DNA of 64,000 nt, taken from positions 4,574,486 through 4,638,485 of the forward strand of contig NZ_JH993797.1 of NCBI RefSeq assembly GCF_000316115.1, given 5' to 3'. This stretch comes from Leptolyngbya sp. PCC 7375 (GTDB taxonomy: Bacteria; Cyanobacteriota; Cyanobacteriia; Phormidesmidales; Phormidesmidaceae). The notes beneath the pieces are model-generated. The model was not told where the DNA came from. It searched no databases and worked only from the letters and a program-made list of their open reading frames with translations. The translations under genes and the position numbers were made by a program. This document shows positions 53,090 through 60,781 of this stretch, in pieces (the first letter of the stretch is position 1; every line of letters starts with the position of its first letter).

Positions 53090-54166
53090 TGCCTGGGGGA
53101 CTCTGGCCAGGACTCGTGGCAATACTTCTCGGTAGATGGGATTTGCAATGACAATGCCGCCGCCATTAGCCAAGCGGCATAGGCCCAGATCAATTACATA
53201 CTGGAGATCTTCATTGGGAATAACAGGAAGAGACTGCCCTGCCAGGATAGGCTCGATGATGGCCTTCACCCGATCTTCTCGCAGCCGTTCGGCCAGACTA
53301 TCCAAATGGGTGTCCTGGCGTTGAATTAAAATCTCTTTTGCTTCATAAATATGAGCGATGTTAATAGCTTGCTCATTATCGGGAACGAGTTCTTCAACAA
53401 TTTCTTTGGCTAAGGCATTTACTAACCAAGGCTGACCTTGAGTAAGTTCAAATGCTGCTTTGATAGCCTCTGATGTGAATGGTTGTCCAGTTTCTGCCGT
53501 GTGTTGTTGATACAACTGGGTGATTTCTAACTGATTAAAATTTCGTAAGGTTAATGATTTGACCTTGATATTGAAGGGACTAGCAGTTTGCAACCGATTG
53601 CTACCGCCTGATGCTACTTTGTAATCGCGTACATCTCTGAGGCCGATCAGGGCCAGAGAGTGGGGAAAATTGCCAGGTCGTCTAGGATAGCCATCTCTAA
53701 GCTGACGTAGGACAGTGATCAGAGCATCGTCCATAAGGGCGTCAATTTCATCGATAAAGAGGATCAATGGACGGGGACACACATTACACCAGGCTTGTAG
53801 GGCAGCACCGATGCGACGACCTTCGCCAACGTCAGGCCAGGGTGGGGGGTGGAGTTCATTGGGCAGATCATACTGAGCTGCACCGCGCCAAGCATCGAGC
53901 ATGGCGATTTCGGCTTTTCCGGGAGAGTGGCTAAAGGGCTGGCCCACTTCGGCGGAGACCATGATGGCTGCATAGTGGCCGCTAGCGGTTAGTTGCTGGG
54001 CCAGGGCTAGCATGGCGGTGGTTTTGCCGGTCTGGCGAGGGGCGTGGATGACGAAGTAGCTTTCCTGAGCAATCAAACGGTCCAGTGACGGCAGACGCAC
54101 TGTGGCTGGTAACATGTAGTGTTTATCGGGGCGACAGGGGCCAGCAGTGTTAAACCATTTTGGCAT
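53066..54166 (-). CDS. AAA-like ATPase, N-terminal part of the interrupted ATPase/nuclease gene
   Basis: A 366-residue open frame, MPKWFNTAGPCRPDKHYMLP at its start. The P-loop is APRQTGKTT with Lys48, Walker B is LILFIDEIDAL, and the sensor region includes LALIGLRDVRDYKVASGG. The winged-helix-like end (LTLRNFNQLEITQLYQQH, then GQPWLVNALAKEIVE) resembles STAND-like AAA proteins such as AAA_35/Orc-type. The last seven residues (GYDLDTM) come from the inserted element; the native frame continues as LARVPQASLPMIAPSW into the nuclease fragment. The ATPase may still be made but lacks its nuclease domain. Confidence 0.85.
   Translation of the reverse strand: MPKWFNTAGPCRPDKHYMLPATVRLPSLDRLIAQESYFVIHAPRQTGKTTAMLALAQQLTASGHYAAIMVSAEVGQPFSHSPGKAEIAMLDAWRGAAQYDLPNELHPPPWPDVGEGRRIGAALQAWCNVCPRPLILFIDEIDALMDDALITVLRQLRDGYPRRPGNFPHSLALIGLRDVRDYKVASGGSNRLQTASPFNIKVKSLTLRNFNQLEITQLYQQHTAETGQPFTSEAIKAAFELTQGQPWLVNALAKEIVEELVPDNEQAINIAHIYEAKEILIQRQDTHLDSLAERLREDRVKAIIEPILAGQSLPVIPNEDLQYVIDLGLCRLANGGGIVIANPIYREVLPRVLARVPQAGYDLDTM
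53090..53097 (+). repeat. Target-site duplication, right copy
   Basis: TGCCTGGG, identical to 52911-52918; see the 171-bp element. Confidence 0.85.
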
Positions 54167-54270
54167 TGTCTGAGTAGGAGATGACAGGTTGAAGTATAGC
54201 GAATGTTTGTGGCGGAGCCACTGGGAGTCGGTGCCTCAAGATTTGTAGTGGCATTCTTGCGTTTATTCGT

Positions 54271-54492
54271 GTGCTGACTGGAATAACGTTTCAGGGGGAG
54301 CCCAGTCAGAAACTTTCTGTGAGAGGGAGTAAAGTTTTTGTGGATACGGCGGCATGGCTGGCGTTGGTTAATCAGGATGATGACCTCCCTATTCGTTTTG
54401 TGGTTATGCAGCAGGAAGGTGTTTCAGTCGCGTTTACGTCAGATCGGCATTTTGAACAGGCAGGCTTTCAATGGTTGCTAAATCCTGCCTAA
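54271..54492 (+). pseudogene. VapC-like PIN-domain gene with internal deletion
   Basis: A 73-residue frame. The start of a PIN domain is seen as SKVFVDTAAWLALVNQDDDL with the first metal Asp25, and the end as FVVMQQEGVSVAFTSDRHFEQAGFQWLL with the last Asp. The 50 to 60 residues that normally separate these blocks, including the middle acidic residues, are absent, so the RNase site cannot form. The whole family is about 130-140 residues long. There is no antitoxin frame just upstream. I read it as the in-frame remnant of a VapC-type toxin. Confidence 0.75.
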
Positions 54493-54579
54493 TGAAAGAG
54501 TTTGTTGTGGCAGAGCTACTTGGTTTCGTCCTGGACAGAGCTCAGGCGGGGCGTTGGAGGTGTTAATTCTGATATCCGA

Positions 54580-54605
54580 AAGGTGGGTAATTCCCACCTT
54601 TTTTT
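54580..54605 (+). terminator. Rho-independent terminator
   Basis: AAGGTGGG (54580-54587) pairs perfectly with CCCACCTT (54593-54600) around a 5-base loop; five more T follow. It ends the transcript that includes the PIN remnant. Confidence 0.75.
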
Positions 54606-54716
54606 GTAGCTTACTTCAGGTGCTGTTCTGAGTTGTGTGCCTTACTGTGCATTTTTGCTACCTATAGTCAGGCCAATGACTGTTCACCGTTGTCCGCTAT
54701 CTTTTTAAAGTCTTGA

Positions 54717-54722
54717 TAAAAG
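54717..54722 (+). repeat. Target-site duplication of the IS1634-type element, left
   Basis: TAAAAG at 54717-54722 matches TAAAAG at 56532-56537 on the other side of the element. Confidence 0.75.
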
Positions 54723-56531
54723 CTCCTTATTCGCGCAATCAAAGTGAGTAAAAATGCTTAGTGTATGCTCAGCAAGTGGTAACGCAAACGCTGAGTCATG
54801 GACCCTCAATTTTCTGTCATCACAGAACGCATTGATGATATCGTGCTGCTGCTACATGTGATGATGCAGATGGAACTGCCACAACTCCTGAATGAGCATC
54901 TCCCCCGTCATTGGAAGCAACAAGGATTGGACTGGGGCTGGGTGATTGTCATTTGGTTGGCCTACATTCTCTCAGAAGGAGACCACCGCAAAGTTGTTGT
55001 CCGTGAGTGGGTAAGGCAGCGTCGTCAGAGCCTTGAACAGGTTTGTGGTCTTGAGATTCGAGACACCGATTTCAGTGATGATAGATTGAGTATCGTGCTG
55101 ACGCATTTGAGTGAGGCTCGGACTTGGCAGTTAATTGAGCAGAGTCTCAATCGCCGAACTATCCGCATTTATAGTTTGCCCTGTGAGATAGCCCGTTTAG
55201 ATGCCACCACCCTTTCAGGGGAGCATGTGGTGAATGAGGATGGGCTCTTTCAGTTTGGTCACAGTAAAGATGATCCGAGTTTAGCGCAAGTGAAAGTCAT
55301 GATGTCAGCGTTAGACCCATTGGGCATGCCACTAGCCACCCACGTTGTGTCGGGAGAGCAAGCCGACGATGGGTTATACATACCGGTCTTTGAACAAGCC
55401 CGAGCCCGTCTGCCGGTAGGGGTCCTGTGGGTGGGAGATTGTAAAATGGGTGCGGTTGCCACACGTGCTCATATTCATCATCACCACCATGATTATCTGA
55501 TGCCATTGGCCCGCACCGGTCAGGTACCTAACTTGTTAGCTCAGTGGTTAGTGGAATTGCGCTCAGCAGAGCACCCGTTGGAAAGGGTAACCCTGCTCAA
55601 AGCAGATGGAGCAATCCGTCGGCAGTTAACGGGCTATGCCATCAGCCGAGTGGTTGAAGATAAGACCCCGACTGGGTATCCTGTTTGTTGGCGAGAACAA
55701 GTATTTCTGATTCACTCTGACACCCATCACCGACAACAACAACAAGGCTTAGAGAAGCGGTTGAAAACCGCAACAACAAAACTGTTGAAACTCACTCCTC
55801 CCGTCGGACGAGGACGTAAACAGATTCGTCAAGAGGCTGAACTGGTGCAAAAGGTCCAAACCATTCTCAAAGCGCATCATGTGGTCGGGTTGCTCGACTA
55901 TAGCATCCAGTTTGAACCGCCCACCAAGACCCACAAAGCCCGTTATCAAATTACGAGTGTCACTCGCAATGAGACGGCAATTGAGCAACACCAACAGGAC
56001 TTTGGTTGGCGGGTTTATGTCTCCAATTCATCCACCCAGTGTTTATCATTTGAACAAGCCGTTTTGATTTACCGAGATGAGTGGATTGTCGAACATGGGT
56101 TTCATCGGTTCAAGGGTAAATCTCTGGGAGCTCACCCGATGTTTGTCAAGCGTGATGACCAAGTACAGGGGTTGATGCATCTACTCAGTTTGGGGCTACG
56201 ACTGTTGAGCTTGATTGACTGTGTTGTGCATCGGCAATTGGTTGATACCCAAGCGTCCTTAACGGGACTCTATCCAGAAAACCCGAAGAAATCGACGACA
56301 AAACCAAGAACAGAGAGATTACTGAAAGCCTTTGACAATATCACGTTAACCTACTTTGAAATGGAGGGACGATCTTATCAACATATTTCTCCGTTGACAC
56401 CACTCCAGGAGAAGATCATCCAACTATTAGGATTCTCTCCTCGGATCTATACTGACTTGATCTGTAAACCTGGGTAGCCACAATTAGCAAGGATAGGTAT
56501 TTTTTACTAGCTGGATTACGCGAATAAGGAG
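54723..56531 (+). mobile_element. Complete IS1634-family insertion sequence
   Basis: An 1,809-bp element. The left end CTCCTTATTCGCGCAATC matches the reverse complement of the right end (CTCCTTATTCGCGTAATC) at 17 of 18 positions, and further in AGTAAAAA recurs at both ends. The 6-bp TAAAAG target copies flank it. It carries one intact transposase. The exact target copies suggest a fairly recent insertion. It lies between the PIN remnant and the PTPA-CTERM gene. Confidence 0.9.
54798..56477 (+). CDS. Transposase of the IS1634 family
   Basis: A 559-residue DDE transposase of the IS4 superfamily. The catalytic triad is visible as Asp135 (ARLDATTLSGEH), Asp214 (VLWVGDCKMGA) and Glu432 (DEWIVEHGFHRFKG). 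The last segment has the Y-(2)-R-(3)-E-(6)-K-like spacing of the group. The frame is undisturbed and begins at an ATG 75 bp inside the left end. Full length and intact catalytic residues mean the element may be active. Confidence 0.92.
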   Translation: MDPQFSVITERIDDIVLLLHVMMQMELPQLLNEHLPRHWKQQGLDWGWVIVIWLAYILSEGDHRKVVVREWVRQRRQSLEQVCGLEIRDTDFSDDRLSIVLTHLSEARTWQLIEQSLNRRTIRIYSLPCEIARLDATTLSGEHVVNEDGLFQFGHSKDDPSLAQVKVMMSALDPLGMPLATHVVSGEQADDGLYIPVFEQARARLPVGVLWVGDCKMGAVATRAHIHHHHHDYLMPLARTGQVPNLLAQWLVELRSAEHPLERVTLLKADGAIRRQLTGYAISRVVEDKTPTGYPVCWREQVFLIHSDTHHRQQQQGLEKRLKTATTKLLKLTPPVGRGRKQIRQEAELVQKVQTILKAHHVVGLLDYSIQFEPPTKTHKARYQITSVTRNETAIEQHQQDFGWRVYVSNSSTQCLSFEQAVLIYRDEWIVEHGFHRFKGKSLGAHPMFVKRDDQVQGLMHLLSLGLRLLSLIDCVVHRQLVDTQASLTGLYPENPKKSTTKPRTERLLKAFDNITLTYFEMEGRSYQHISPLTPLQEKIIQLLGFSPRIYTDLICKPG

Positions 56532-56663
56532 TAAAAGAGTGAACTTTCTATCGTTTGGCGTCCTAGGGTACGTTTTTCTCCTAGAAATAATTTTTATATA
56601 GTGTATAGCAGGAAGTGTGTCGATCCAGCTGATTTTGCTGTTTTTCTAGATCCTATTGTGAGA

Positions 56664-57185
56664 ATGAACAAAATTGCTGCTTCTATCGCATGTTCTGTGG
56701 GCATTGCTTCTGTCTCTGCTGTAATTTTAGCTGCTGCCCCTGCGTCTGCTCTGTCTATTACGGCAGAAGACTCGATCTATGAGTTAACGGTAGAGGAAAC
56801 TACGTTTGATGATTTGCGTGCAAGGGAGGATTTTGAGAATTTAGTCCCGTGGTTTGATGATGAGGATTTAGCGCGGGCAGTAGCGGCGGCGGCGGGTGAG
56901 GCTTTTGCTGATGGCAATAACGAGTTGGGAGTGCCTGATGGTTTTTTTGGTCCTTCTTTCGCGTTTGATGTGGATATAAATGGGAGTATTGATTTTACTA
57001 CCTACATTAATAACGAGAGACGTTTGGTAGACTCTGGAAAAATTAACTCCGATTCAGACACTTTTTATGCTGTTATCAATCTTGATCTCTCTTCGGATGG
57101 TGCGGCGGATGTGCCCACACCTGCATTGCTGCCGTGGCTGATAGGTATGGGGCTGGCTGCGATGCGCAGACGTAATCTGGATTGA
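56664..57185 (+). CDS. PTPA-CTERM sorting-domain protein
   Basis: About 173 residues from the ATG at 56664; an upstream GTG at 56601 is less likely. An N-terminal signal peptide (KIAASIACSVGIASVSAVILAAAPASA) is followed by a polar, acidic region of unknown fold. The C-terminus is VPTPALLPWLIGMGLAAMRRRN: a PTPA motif, a transmembrane segment and a basic tail, the cyanobacterial PEP-CTERM variant processed by exosortase/archaeosortase. It is predicted to be exported and anchored or trimmed at the cell surface. The IS element ends 132 bp before the start and has probably replaced the native upstream region. Confidence 0.82.
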   Translation: MNKIAASIACSVGIASVSAVILAAAPASALSITAEDSIYELTVEETTFDDLRAREDFENLVPWFDDEDLARAVAAAAGEAFADGNNELGVPDGFFGPSFAFDVDINGSIDFTTYINNERRLVDSGKINSDSDTFYAVINLDLSSDGAADVPTPALLPWLIGMGLAAMRRRNLD

Positions 57186-57230
57186 TGAGAATTTAGTTTA
57201 AGGGCAGGGGGGATGTTGTCTTAACCCAGC

Positions 57231-57893
57231 CTACGGTTTAAAGGACTGATGCTCAGAGGTGTTTAGGCCTTGTTTTAGTACCTGTAATACTGTCGCTAAA
57301 TCTCCATTGAGGAGTGCTGTGCGGTCTAGCCAAAGACCGGGGAAAATGTGAGAGTGCAGAATATCTTGACTGTCAGCGCTGAGCTGAACGTATTGGCTGT
57401 CTTGTAGTTTGAACCAATCGAACTCATGGTCATAGACTCGCCAGACTAGATACTCTTGTACCTGGTTGCGGCGATAGACATGGAGCTTGGCCCCTAGATC
57501 CAGGGAAGCACTGCTGGCAGCTATTTCGACGATCAGCTCTGGCGCTCCTTCGACGTAATCATCATCACTGATAATGGATTGGCCTCTTTGCTCAATCCTC
57601 AACAATGCATCGGGCTGGGTTTCGTTATCGGCATCAAGACGAACAGTAGCGTTATCAAGGGATTCGACACCGAGGGTGGCGGCTTCGTAGGTGCCGAGCC
57701 AGGTCATAATGCGGGCGTGGGGTTTGCCATGGGCTTTGGCACGAAGAGGGGATGCTATGTAAACAAGTCCTTCGATAAGTTCGGCTTTTTTGACCTGAGG
57801 CATGGCATGGTAGCGGCGCTCGAATTCTGGTCGGGTGAGCCGATCGCCACTTTCTAGTGGGGGGATGGTGAGGGGGGTGCGGGCTACCGACAT
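57231..57893 (-). CDS. Uma2 family endonuclease (DUF820)
   Basis: A 220-residue PD-(D/E)XK-fold protein. The family pattern is seen in RLTRPEFERRYHAMPQVKKAELIEGLVYI, in the acidic DNETQPDALLRIEQ, and in the catalytic APELIVEIAASSASLDLGAKLHVYRR. Such proteins occur in large numbers in cyanobacteria. Biological role unknown. Confidence 0.88.
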   Translation of the reverse strand: MSVARTPLTIPPLESGDRLTRPEFERRYHAMPQVKKAELIEGLVYIASPLRAKAHGKPHARIMTWLGTYEAATLGVESLDNATVRLDADNETQPDALLRIEQRGQSIISDDDYVEGAPELIVEIAASSASLDLGAKLHVYRRNQVQEYLVWRVYDHEFDWFKLQDSQYVQLSADSQDILHSHIFPGLWLDRTALLNGDLATVLQVLKQGLNTSEHQSFKP

Positions 57894-57946
57894 GGGTTTG
57901 CTTAGCCAAAGCTTGGTTTTTTAATTGTAAGGGGCATTTCAATGGA

Positions 57947-58046
57947 ACGGTCACTTCGGCTTCGCTCAGTGACCGTCTGGCTCCGCTCGTGGATGCCTTC
58001 GGCTCCGCTCAGTGAACGCCTGTGGCTGAGCGGAGCCGAAGCCACC
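57947..58046. repeat. Nested palindromic repeats (cyanobacterial hairpin unit)
   Basis: Two copies of CTTCGGCTYCGCTCAGTGAMCG (57954-57975 and 57997-58018) are direct repeats. The second pairs as CTTCGGCTCCGCTCA (57997-58011) with TGAGCGGAGCCGAAG (58027-58041), a perfect 15-bp stem. The first sits in a further hairpin formed by ACGGTCACT (57947-57955) and AGTGACCGT (57968-57976). It lies between two minus-strand genes and could act as an mRNA stabiliser or as REP-like mobile repeat. Confidence 0.8.
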
Positions 58047-58061
58047 AGGCGATTTTCTCGA

Positions 58062-58301
58062 TTACAGGCGTTTGACGAGGATGCTGATGACGTCGCCTGG
58101 GTCAGGGGTAAGGATTAGCCGATTGTCGGGAGTTTCGATCAGGGGACTCCACTGGCTTTGCTCGACGTACTTCAGGTTATGTAGCAGGTGGATGGTTTGG
58201 CGGATGCCGCCGGGGCTGCCCAGGAGGATATGGCGGATGGTTTCGCCTGTGGGCAGGATGATGGAGAGATCGGCGGGTAGGGTGTTTGGCTGTGTAATCA
58301 T
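58062..58301 (-). CDS. Small conserved protein, unknown function
   Basis: A 79-residue protein: LPADLSIILPTGETIRHILLGSPGGIRQTIHLLHNLKYVEQSQWSPLIETPDNRLILTPDPGDVISILVKR. The compact alternating hydrophobic pattern suggests a small beta-rich fold. Comparable small proteins are widespread in cyanobacteria. Function unknown. It lies directly beside the palindromic repeat unit. Confidence 0.62.
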   Translation of the reverse strand: MITQPNTLPADLSIILPTGETIRHILLGSPGGIRQTIHLLHNLKYVEQSQWSPLIETPDNRLILTPDPGDVISILVKRL

Positions 58302-58619
58302 GGGGCGTTTTCCTTGTGGTTATGTATGGGTCAGGAAAGCGCCCAAAAAGTTAGCCACCCTGCAACGTCATCAGGGTGGCTGTAAAATGCTCACAGCTCA
58401 CCAACTGCTTGTTCCAGTTGGAGGGGTTAGCGGGGTGGAGGTGTTGGCGCACCACCATCTCGCGCAGCTAAATTTTTGGGTGCGATATAGCTAAAGGTTG
58501 TGTCCCGTAGCTATTAGCTTTGTAGGCTATCAGTCCTCAGCTAATTCAGTCAACATGCGGACTGACATCAAGAAAAATTGTTGAATATAGTGAGTTAAGA
58601 CCCTGAAAGCATTTGCCCT
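58302..58619. other. Intergenic region with a hairpin
   Basis: A 318-bp gap between divergent genes. It contains a perfect 10-bp stem, AGCCACCCTG (58353-58362) with CAGGGTGGCT (58372-58381), around a nine-base loop. No T-run follows, so it is not a typical terminator. No gene is seen. Confidence 0.6.
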
Positions 58620-59275
58620 ATGCCAACGACAGTGGTGATTATCTTGACGGCTGTGGTAGTAGCGGTCGGTGGTTATTTGACGAACCAGTTGCCGGAGGTG
58701 CCGCAGTTTAAGGGGCACAATAGGCTGCTCATTCGGCTGTTTGTGTGGATTATGCTACTGCCGGTGGCCTATGAACTACTGACAAGCGATCAGGTGGCAG
58801 AATCTGTGAAAACGGTTGCCAGGTATAACATTTTGCCAGTGATACTGTTCCTGCTGCTGGATCTGTACAAGCTGGTGGCGGTGCTGCGGGGCAGGGGGAT
58901 AATGTTGATGGTGGAGAGGCTTGGCCTAAGAACGCGACTGCTAAAGGCGGTGCAGGGTGATGTGGCTGAGCGGTTAGAGGATTCGCTGAATCAGCAGGTG
59001 GTGATTAATTTGTTGATGCACAGCTGCACCAGGTGAATCGGTCTGATAAGCAGAAACGTATCTTGCTGGAGGAGATTGAGAAAAAACAGGCGGAGTCGAA
59101 TTTGATGTTGCTGCCGGAACGATCTTTGAATCTTGATGATACTTCGACTTGCAGAGATGTAGGCGATAATGGTGGAATTGTTGGGTTGATGAGGTTTTTG
59201 GTTTGGGCGATCGGGTTGGTGTTGTGGCAACCAACCTACGATTTCATGGATTTGTATTATTCTGAGAGATGCTGA
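58620..59275 (+). pseudogene. Membrane-anchored protein gene broken by a frameshift
   Basis: The first frame (58620-59036, 138 residues) starts with an N-terminal transmembrane helix (VVIILTAVVVAVGGYL), further hydrophobic segments (RLFVWIMLLPVAYELL, ILPVILFLLLDLYKL) and an amphipathic region (LKAVQGDVAERLEDSLNQQVVINLLM), then stops with HSCTR. One base further, the frame reads on as LHQVNRSDKQKRILLEEIEKKQAE (59018-59090). A one-base deletion near 59010-59020 explains this. The rest of the second frame runs into intergenic repeats. The parent may be a larger membrane-anchored sensor or STAND-type protein; I cannot name it with confidence. Confidence 0.55.
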
Positions 59276-59452
59276 TATCAAAGGCACAATGGTTAACCCG
59301 TAGGGGCTGTGCCTGGTGCCAGCCCAGCAACATCGTCGCAATTAACTGAAATCTCTTGAGGCGATATGTGTTGGTTCTGTTGGGTTTATGAGGTTTTGGT
59401 GTTGGGGCGATATGCTAGGTGTTGTGGCAACCCAACCTACGGGGTTACGATT
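59180..59452. repeat. Two diverged copies of a GTTGGGTT...AACCYAAC repeat
   Basis: Copy A lies at about 59181-59243 and copy B at 59380-59452. Both run GTTGGGTTnATGAGGTTTTnGG, then a HIP1-like GGGCGAT, then GGTGTTGTGGCAACC(C)AACCTACG. In copy B, GTTGGGTT (59379-59386) pairs with AACCCAAC (59429-59436). The copies lie in a stretch (59276-59533) that has no gene. Confidence 0.65.
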
Positions 59453-59533
59453 GGAAGCCTGTCAATGCTGGAGGGCAACCACGAGGGATTGTTTCGGAAT
59501 CCCCGATTGCCCCTACAGTGGATCAGACTACCT

Positions 59534-60781
59534 TTATTCTGATAATGCCAATGTCTGACTAACGGTTAACATCAGGTCATTGTCAGGATTAACCGAAATT
59601 ACCTCTACTCGCTCGCGTCCTAAGACCAAACCACCGATTGCTCCAGCAACAGTACCCGTTAATACCTCCCAAGTTTGGGGCTCATCATCACCTGTGACTG
59701 AGGCAACGGCGGTGGATGCGCCAGAACCTAATACAGCTCCAGCAAATATTTCACCAACGCTGGCTCCCCGACGAATAGTTTCAGTCGTCGTGATAATCCT
59801 AGACTGCGCTTGGAGATCAAGCCGACGACCATTTTCTAACACCAACGTTTGTGCCACAAACTGAGAACCTCGCTGACTCCCTGCAGTCGCAGGACGCAAC
59901 TCGCCAATAATTTGGCTATTACGGGGAATGAGTATTTGGCCTTGACGATTAGTGACAGCTTCAGAGACCTGAAGTGTGAGAGGTAATGTCTCATCCGGTA
60001 ATATGACAATCTTGTCACCATCAGCGTGGTCAACTGAAATCGTCGTTCCTGCTGCAACCGATGACTGGGAAGTTGTTGTTGTTGTTCTTGTTTGAACAAT
60101 ATAAGGAGACTGTACTGTTGCTACCTGGTTACGGCTGGCTAACGCTTGATAAATAAAGGCTGCGACATCTGCCCGTGTAGCGGTTTGATTGGGGCGTAAG
60201 ACTTCGATGTCAGGATAGTTAACGACGAGTCTCTGTTCAGTTGCAGCGGCAATGCTAGCTGTGGCATAGCTGGGGATGGACTGGGAATCACGGTAAACGT
60301 CTGCGCTGGCGACGGTTGTGGCCTCGTAGTTAAGACCATTCGCTAATGAAACCAATACCTGGGCACGGGGAATATTCTGGTTGGGCTGAAACACATTGTT
60401 GGGATAGCCAGATAAAAAGCCCATGCGATAGGCGTTATCAATGGCGGCTGTAGCCCAATAGTTAGCGGGCACATCCACAAAGTTAGTGCTGCTACGGATG
60501 TTGGTGAGGTTAAATGCCTTGCGTACCATGGCAGCGTACTGGGCGCGGGTTACTGGTTCATCAGGGCGAAAGGTGCCATCGGGGAAACCTGCGATAATAT
60601 CTCTTTCCGCTAGGCTAATAATAAACTGGCTGGCCCAATAATTAGACGAAACATCAGTAAACTGGGTTTGAGTTTGGGCGACAACTGGAGCGGGTGTGAT
60701 GAGGGGTGAGAGTGTTCCTGCGCCCATGCCCAGCATCAGTAGTAAAGCGGTTGTTGTCTGAAACTGTCGCATTTTTAGCAT
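59534..60781 (-). CDS. S-layer homology (SLH) domain envelope protein
   Basis: About 415 residues from the ATG at 60781, which has GAGG 9 bp upstream. A signal peptide (RQFQTTTALLLMLGMGAGTL, cleavage after VVAQ) precedes three SLH domains with the family FTDVSSNYWASQFI, GFPDGTFRPDEPVTRAQYAAMV and VFQPNQNIPRAQVLVSLANGL pattern. The remainder is rich in Thr, Gln and Val with beta-type character and ends in glycine-rich AGAVLGSGAS segments. SLH domains of cyanobacteria bind the pyruvylated or other wall polymer and anchor outer-membrane or surface proteins. The OprB-type barrel is not present; it is probably a wall-anchored surface protein. Confidence 0.88.
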   Translation of the reverse strand: MLKMRQFQTTTALLLMLGMGAGTLSPLITPAPVVAQTQTQFTDVSSNYWASQFIISLAERDIIAGFPDGTFRPDEPVTRAQYAAMVRKAFNLTNIRSSTNFVDVPANYWATAAIDNAYRMGFLSGYPNNVFQPNQNIPRAQVLVSLANGLNYEATTVASADVYRDSQSIPSYATASIAAATEQRLVVNYPDIEVLRPNQTATRADVAAFIYQALASRNQVATVQSPYIVQTRTTTTTSQSSVAAGTTISVDHADGDKIVILPDETLPLTLQVSEAVTNRQGQILIPRNSQIIGELRPATAGSQRGSQFVAQTLVLENGRRLDLQAQSRIITTTETIRRGASVGEIFAGAVLGSGASTAVASVTGDDEPQTWEVLTGTVAGAIGGLVLGRERVEVISVNPDNDLMLTVSQTLALSE

